Shown piece after piece: positions 59,846 through 64,000 of a stretch of 64,000 bases of DNA; position 1 is the first letter of the stretch; every line of letters starts with the position of its first letter. The stretch is from Amoeboaphelidium protococcarum (Eukaryota > Aphelidiomycota > Aphelidea), in NCBI GenBank assembly GCA_023515745.1, contig JALECJ010000255.1:2175000-2238999 (forward strand). Reading direction: 5' to 3'. A program made the position numbers and the translations under genes. The notes below the pieces were generated by a model. The model ran no database searches. It was given only the letters and a program-made list of their open reading frames with translations, and was not told where the DNA came from.

Positions 59846-61855
59846 ATGGTGCTGGTCAAGTTTTAGAAGATTTAATCTGAATTCAAAATTGATTTTTGGA
59901 CCAGTTTGAGTAATTTCAAGCTTAATGATTTGAAACTCAATGATGAAGTGATTCCTATAAGTGCCTAAATATCTGGTAATGCTGCCATATATGACCATAC
60001 CAGTCTCAATAATAATAAAAATAGTGTGGAGTAAGTAGAGAATATTAGTGGGGAAAGTACATAGAATTCCCTGTCTTTTGCATAGGCAGTTGGTGTCTGT
60101 AAGAATCTCAATACTCTGAAAGAATTCAATGAGTTTAACAAGTAGAAATTTCTGCTTGAATATGTTGACTCCATCTATAACGAAATGTAAGTCTCGAAGT
60201 AATAGAATTAAAGTTCCTTTCAATACCCATGTCGTATCCTCATGGTGACGTTTGCAGATGTTAAAAAGTACAAGTTTTATTACTTTGTTGCGTATCCTGT
60301 AGTACTTTTCGATGTCAATTATCTGCCGTCAGTCTCTTAAATTGAACATTAATCACAAGAACTTGCATCTTAATAGCCTCTAATTGACGAGTATCTACAT
60401 GAGTAGTCAGCTAATGTTTGCTTCTATGATGAAGTTGGAAAGAATTTGATTTAAGCAAGTCACGGGTGGTAGAATGGATTTAGTATTGTTGTAAAGTAAA
60501 GATCGAACAATATTAGTTCTACTACTACAGATAATCAGTTGGAATTGAGCTGGTAGTTGCGAAATTTCTTTACGTTTCTTCAAGTGCGAAGTAAGTAGGA
60601 ATAAGTTAAAATCTATGTATGGAATGATCAAACTTAAAAGTGCACATGTTATCATGTGAATTTACCGTTGCTTAGTGGTGATAACAGTCAGTCATACAAG
60701 GCAATCGGATGGGAGAAGGGGTAAGTTAGCGTAATCGATATCTCTGATAGTATAGATCCATCACTGTTGTGTAATCAATCTATTGATCTGAATCTGCGAC
60801 TTATGAAATGGAGAATGGTTCAACAGCTAGATTTGGATGCGATTGCCAAGTAGAAGGTATTAGTGCTAGGAATGGGTACTCTCGGGTGCAATGTGGTTCG
60901 CACCTTGATCGGATGGAATGTGACAGATTTTGTTATTGTGGATAATGGCAAAGTGTCTTATAGCAATCTTCCACGTTAGCCTCTGTATACTTTTGCAGAT
61001 TATGGAAAGAATAAGGTTGAAGCTGCCAGAACTAATCTTCTTGCTATTAATCCTTCGTATAAAGTCAGAGCTGAACTGCTTACGATTCCATGCCCAGGAC
61101 ATTATGGCCATTTACGCGACCGGCTTCCATTGAGTGAGTAGAGTTTACAGGATAAGGATATCACGTAAGTTTAAAGAGATCTTGATCGATTAAAGAGTCT
61201 GATTAAAGAAAGTGATGTCATTTTCCTGCTGACTGACTCGAGAGAAAGTCGATATATTCCCACATTGCTGGCAAAATATCATAATAAGCTGTGTATAAAT
61301 GCTGCACTTGGATTTGATTCTTATCTGATTATGAGGCATGGACTTAGAGATTCGAATCTGGGATGTTATTTCTGCAACGATGTAGTGGGACCATCCAATT
61401 CCATGACTGCTCGCTCATTAGACCAAGAGTGCACAGTGACACGTCCTGCTTTAGCTCCAATGTGTTCAGCTTAGGCGGTGGAATTGTTTATATCGCTGCT
61501 CTAGTAGCAAAAGTAGTACCAATAGCCAACTGGTTCAAGTGAACACCGAGTTGTGGGTCTTAATGAGGAGATTCACGGATCAGAGTTGGGTATTCTGCCT
61601 CACACTGTGAGATACTACCTGCGTTACGGACAAGCTGTATTTCTAGATGGCCGATCATATGATAAATGTACAGCGTGTAGTTTGAAGGTGATTGAAGCTT
61701 ACCAGTAGAGTGGCATTTAATTCCTTATATCTGTGCTGATAAATCCTAAATTGGCCGAGAAAGTTTCAGAGTTGACAGCTCTGCATGATCAAGTTGAGCA
61801 GATGAATATGGCTGAATGGACTGAAGGAGAAGAATCTGACACGGATGAATAATGA
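59846..61855 (+). CDS. ATG7: E1-like autophagy enzyme ATG7
   Basis: 669 codons, ATG at 59846, TGA at 61853-61855, no intron, with an unusually dense use of TAA/TAG for Gln. The N-terminal domain starts [20 protein letters not shown]. The adenylation domain has [20 protein letters not shown] (about residues 338-357), [20 protein letters not shown] and the catalytic-cysteine region [15 protein letters not shown] (Cys about 529). The C-terminus is acidic ([12 protein letters not shown]), the region that binds Atg8 in yeast. ATG7 activates Atg8 and Atg12 and passes them to Atg3 and Atg10. The length matches yeast Atg7 (630) and human ATG7 (703). Confidence 0.93.
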
Positions 61856-62182
61856 TAATTTTTACCATAATCTTGATGTATAATACAATTCACCTACTGT
61901 TGTTGACCTTGTATGATATTCAATCATAGTTATCTACGTTATTGATAAAACATTTACTAAATTACACGTCTCAACAATACAACTACTAGGAATTAAGCTG
62001 TTTTACGCAAGTAATGAATAGCTTAATACCAGCTGCGTTAGAAATCTCCATAGCATCCAGTTGAATTAGATGAAATTTGGTCTTAGATCGTAAATCAGGG
62101 GCAATAGGGAGTCCATTTGTTGAACAATTGATAATTTTTTTTCAATTGATTTAACACCATATTGTATATCTTGATACTCGTA
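61856..62182. other. Intergenic, ATG7 to the GT14 gene
   Basis: 327 bp, AT-rich, with a TTTTTTTT run before the GT14 leader. Nothing else seen. Confidence 0.4.
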
Positions 62183-63484
62183 ATGAATTTCATATCGCTA
62201 CGTCTAGTATTAGTAACAGTGCTACAATATGTGGTGAGCGCGAGAATTGTCACCTTGCGCAACATGGAATTTTGTCTTCATCTTGAAGGTACGTAGATTG
62301 ATGTGAACTCTCAATTATTTGAGGAAGCTGCTGCATAGTCCAGGGATATCTCCACTTATTTAGACCATAAGGCATATCACCTTTATCAATAGTACAATGG
62401 CCTAAAAATCAGCAAATGCGCTAATAGTTTTAAAGGCGTGACTAATGTGTTTCATCGAGCTTGTCCCAAAAAATCTGAAATTAGGAGGTTGGCGTGTTAT
62501 CAAGCTATAAATTCAGCTGGCACTACCATAGTCTCTATAGATGCTTCGCGCTACTTCCCCTAGATACCGTTTGAGTCTAATCAGAAATTGCTGCAATAAC
62601 GTAAGGACTAGTGCACCATAGGTTACAACTTGCTCGTTCACTATGATATCAAATCCGTCAAGCGTTTGGTTAAAGTCTTGACAACTCCGACTACCTTATT
62701 TGTAATTCACGTTGATGCAAAGAATCAAATAATGTTTCAAGAGCTACAGTCTTATTACGCCAACGATTAGAATATCTTTGTCATATCTGTGCAGGATGTT
62801 CGGTGGGGCCATTCGTCTATTGTGATGGCATAGCAAGTGGGGTATTTCATGCTCCAAGATGCAGGACCGTGCGAGTTCTACATCAATCTTAGCGGTGATT
62901 CTTATCCATTGGTAGCTAATGAGTAGATAATTTTCCTACTCCGCTGGAATAGAGGCACATCTTGGTTCAGACAATGGACCTTTGCAGATGACAAATGGAC
63001 GCGTCTCAAAGGACCTCATACGTTATCCTCTGAAGATGGCGATTTTGCCGGCTATCTTCCCCAAGCTCCGTGGATGTCATATCAATCCCGCGGTCTGGTT
63101 CCGTGGAAAGCTGATCAGTGGTAGATTTTATCCAATAGTTTTGTTAGGATGATGCGTAATTCGCAAGAGGCGATAATTTAACTGGCATAGATGGAGTTTA
63201 TGCTGATACCAGATGAAGTGTATTATCCAACGATATCTGGGCTTATGCCTTCTGACAAGGTACTGCGCACCCACTTCATGTACACAGATTTTGGTCTCTT
63301 CCCCACGCGTCCAAGAACCTTTCAAGATGATGAGACTTTGTTGTTGGATTATTTGGTAGACAAAGGATACATGTTCATACGCAAACTGGGTAGCAACTCC
63401 GCGCTAAAGGATTATATTGATGGCAAGGTTTAAGCTTCTTACACAGGATATCAACTAGAATTACTCCCGCGTGAAGTTGATTGA
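62183..63484 (+). CDS. GT14 (core-2/I-branching / xylosyltransferase family) glycosyltransferase
   Basis: 433 codons, ATG at 62183, TGA at 63482-63484. The N-terminus (MNFISLRLVLVTVLQYVVSA) is a signal peptide or anchor. The catalytic domain begins near residue 150: YNLLVHYDIKSVKRLVKVL, LFVIHVDAKN, the VQDVRWGHSSIVMAQ motif and YINLSGDSYPL. Later come SRGLVPWKADQWQILSNSF and PDEVYYPTI. This order is that of GT14 enzymes. Family members add GlcNAc branches or start xylose chains on proteoglycan cores in the Golgi; the donor and acceptor cannot be told from sequence. It has short Cys-containing segments before the domain that I do not recognise. Confidence 0.88.
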
Positions 63485-63768
63485 AGTGAGTAGATGACTT
63501 TATAATTGGTGATTTGAAAGGTTGATGACTTTGTAGTTTAATGAATTAAAAAGTAGATAATAGACAGTGTTTAAAATTTGAACTCAACTTGAATTTCATT
63601 TATATTTCCCACTCCACAGACCTCCTTCTTCACTTATAGATCGCTCACAATCGTCTTCAACGATCTCCCGTTTCTTGTGACGTTAAGTGCAGAATTTGAT
63701 AGTTAAATTCCATGTAAATATTCTTCAGTATTTTGGTGATCATGTTTATATGATCTTTCATTTTAGAG

Positions 63769-64000
63769 TCAGTTCTGAACGATAGAGGAGCCAATAGCTT
63801 TTAACAGCTTTTTGCGTTTGCTCGATGGCAACTCGCGTGGGTAACGAAGTTGTTGGTACAAGTCCAAATAGGCATCCAGCTGATCATCAGTCAATGCAAT
63901 CAAATCATTTACTGAGCTCAGTTATGGCAATTGATCATTGGCTTGACGAGGCATCTGGCCATTAGGAGTTGGAACTTCTTCCCAAGGATCAGTCACTCCA
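63769..64000 (-). CDS. C-terminal end of an unidentified protein (5' end outside window)
   Basis: 77 codons are open from the window edge to TGA at 63769-63771. The product has PWEEVPTPNGQMPRQ, a helix-rich part (SVNDLIALTDDQLDAYLDLY) and a basic end (LPSSKRKKLLKAI). One TAA is read as Gln in frame. The amino-acid mix and the lack of TGA suggest a real gene, but I do not recognise the family. Confidence 0.5.

Overview
This window is a compact eukaryotic nuclear contig that uses a variant genetic code. TAA and TAG are read as glutamine and only TGA ends genes. The evidence is direct. Recognisable conserved proteins (Spt5, Tao3/Mor2, PDS5, ATG7, a cathepsin-D-type protease) run for hundreds to thousands of codons through dozens of in-frame TAA/TAG and stop cleanly at TGA. 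Many of those codons sit where the families carry Gln, and one poly-Gln tract mixes CAG, CAA, TAA and TAG. Introns are few, short (61-85 bp) and GT-AG. Base composition is roughly 40% GC. Gene content looks opisthokont: a Tao3/Mor2 orthologue, a POMGNT2-like GT61 enzyme with a C-terminal FN3-like region, a cytochrome b5-FA2H fusion and a Ty3/Gypsy chromovirus remnant. With this code, an aphelid such as Amoeboaphelidium (an intracellular parasitoid of algae) is my best guess. That is inference; ciliates and other lineages with this code are not excluded.

Layout. Positions 2-1750 hold the C-terminal half of SPT5. Positions 1.9-24.5 kb are the most striking part: ten consecutive minus-strand genes encoding about 520-680 residue proteins. 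Nine have a clear N-terminal signal peptide, and all ten share two signatures: an N-terminal DLS...CLxPLY/F block and an xFhxLxFxxRxxLL block near residue 400. They fall into three subgroups and I recognise no known domain. Each of the ten has an AGGGG/CCCCT (STRE-like) pentamer 75-151 bp upstream of its start, and the region is unusually rich in the hexamer ACGCGT. I read it as a rapidly duplicating family of secreted proteins, possibly effectors.

Positions 25.3-37.8 kb hold CSN3 (plus strand), a broken Crinkler/RHS-type secreted protein (minus), the 7 kb intron-free Tao3/Mor2/Furry gene (minus) and fatty-acid 2-hydroxylase (minus). Positions 38,089-39,487 are a 1.4 kb non-autonomous LTR retrotransposon with two identical 158 bp LTRs, a CCTAG target-site duplication, a chromodomain remnant and a small repeat-bearing ORF. 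It sits between the divergent FA2H and aspartic-protease genes.

Positions 39.7-64 kb are dense housekeeping genes: aspartic protease, PCMT, PDS5, a SUGCT-like CoA-transferase (two introns), a TPR/metallo-beta-lactamase fusion, a type I membrane protein with a propeller-like ectodomain and mucin-like stalk, a POMGNT2-like glycosyltransferase (one intron), a Tubby protein, an Sld2/FAM13-motif protein (one intron), an R-SNARE, a SOUL heme-binding protein, ATG7, a GT14 glycosyltransferase and a truncated unknown gene. These serve transcription, cohesion, autophagy, glycosylation, membrane traffic and lipid metabolism and are not an operon. No tRNA, rRNA or CRISPR was seen.
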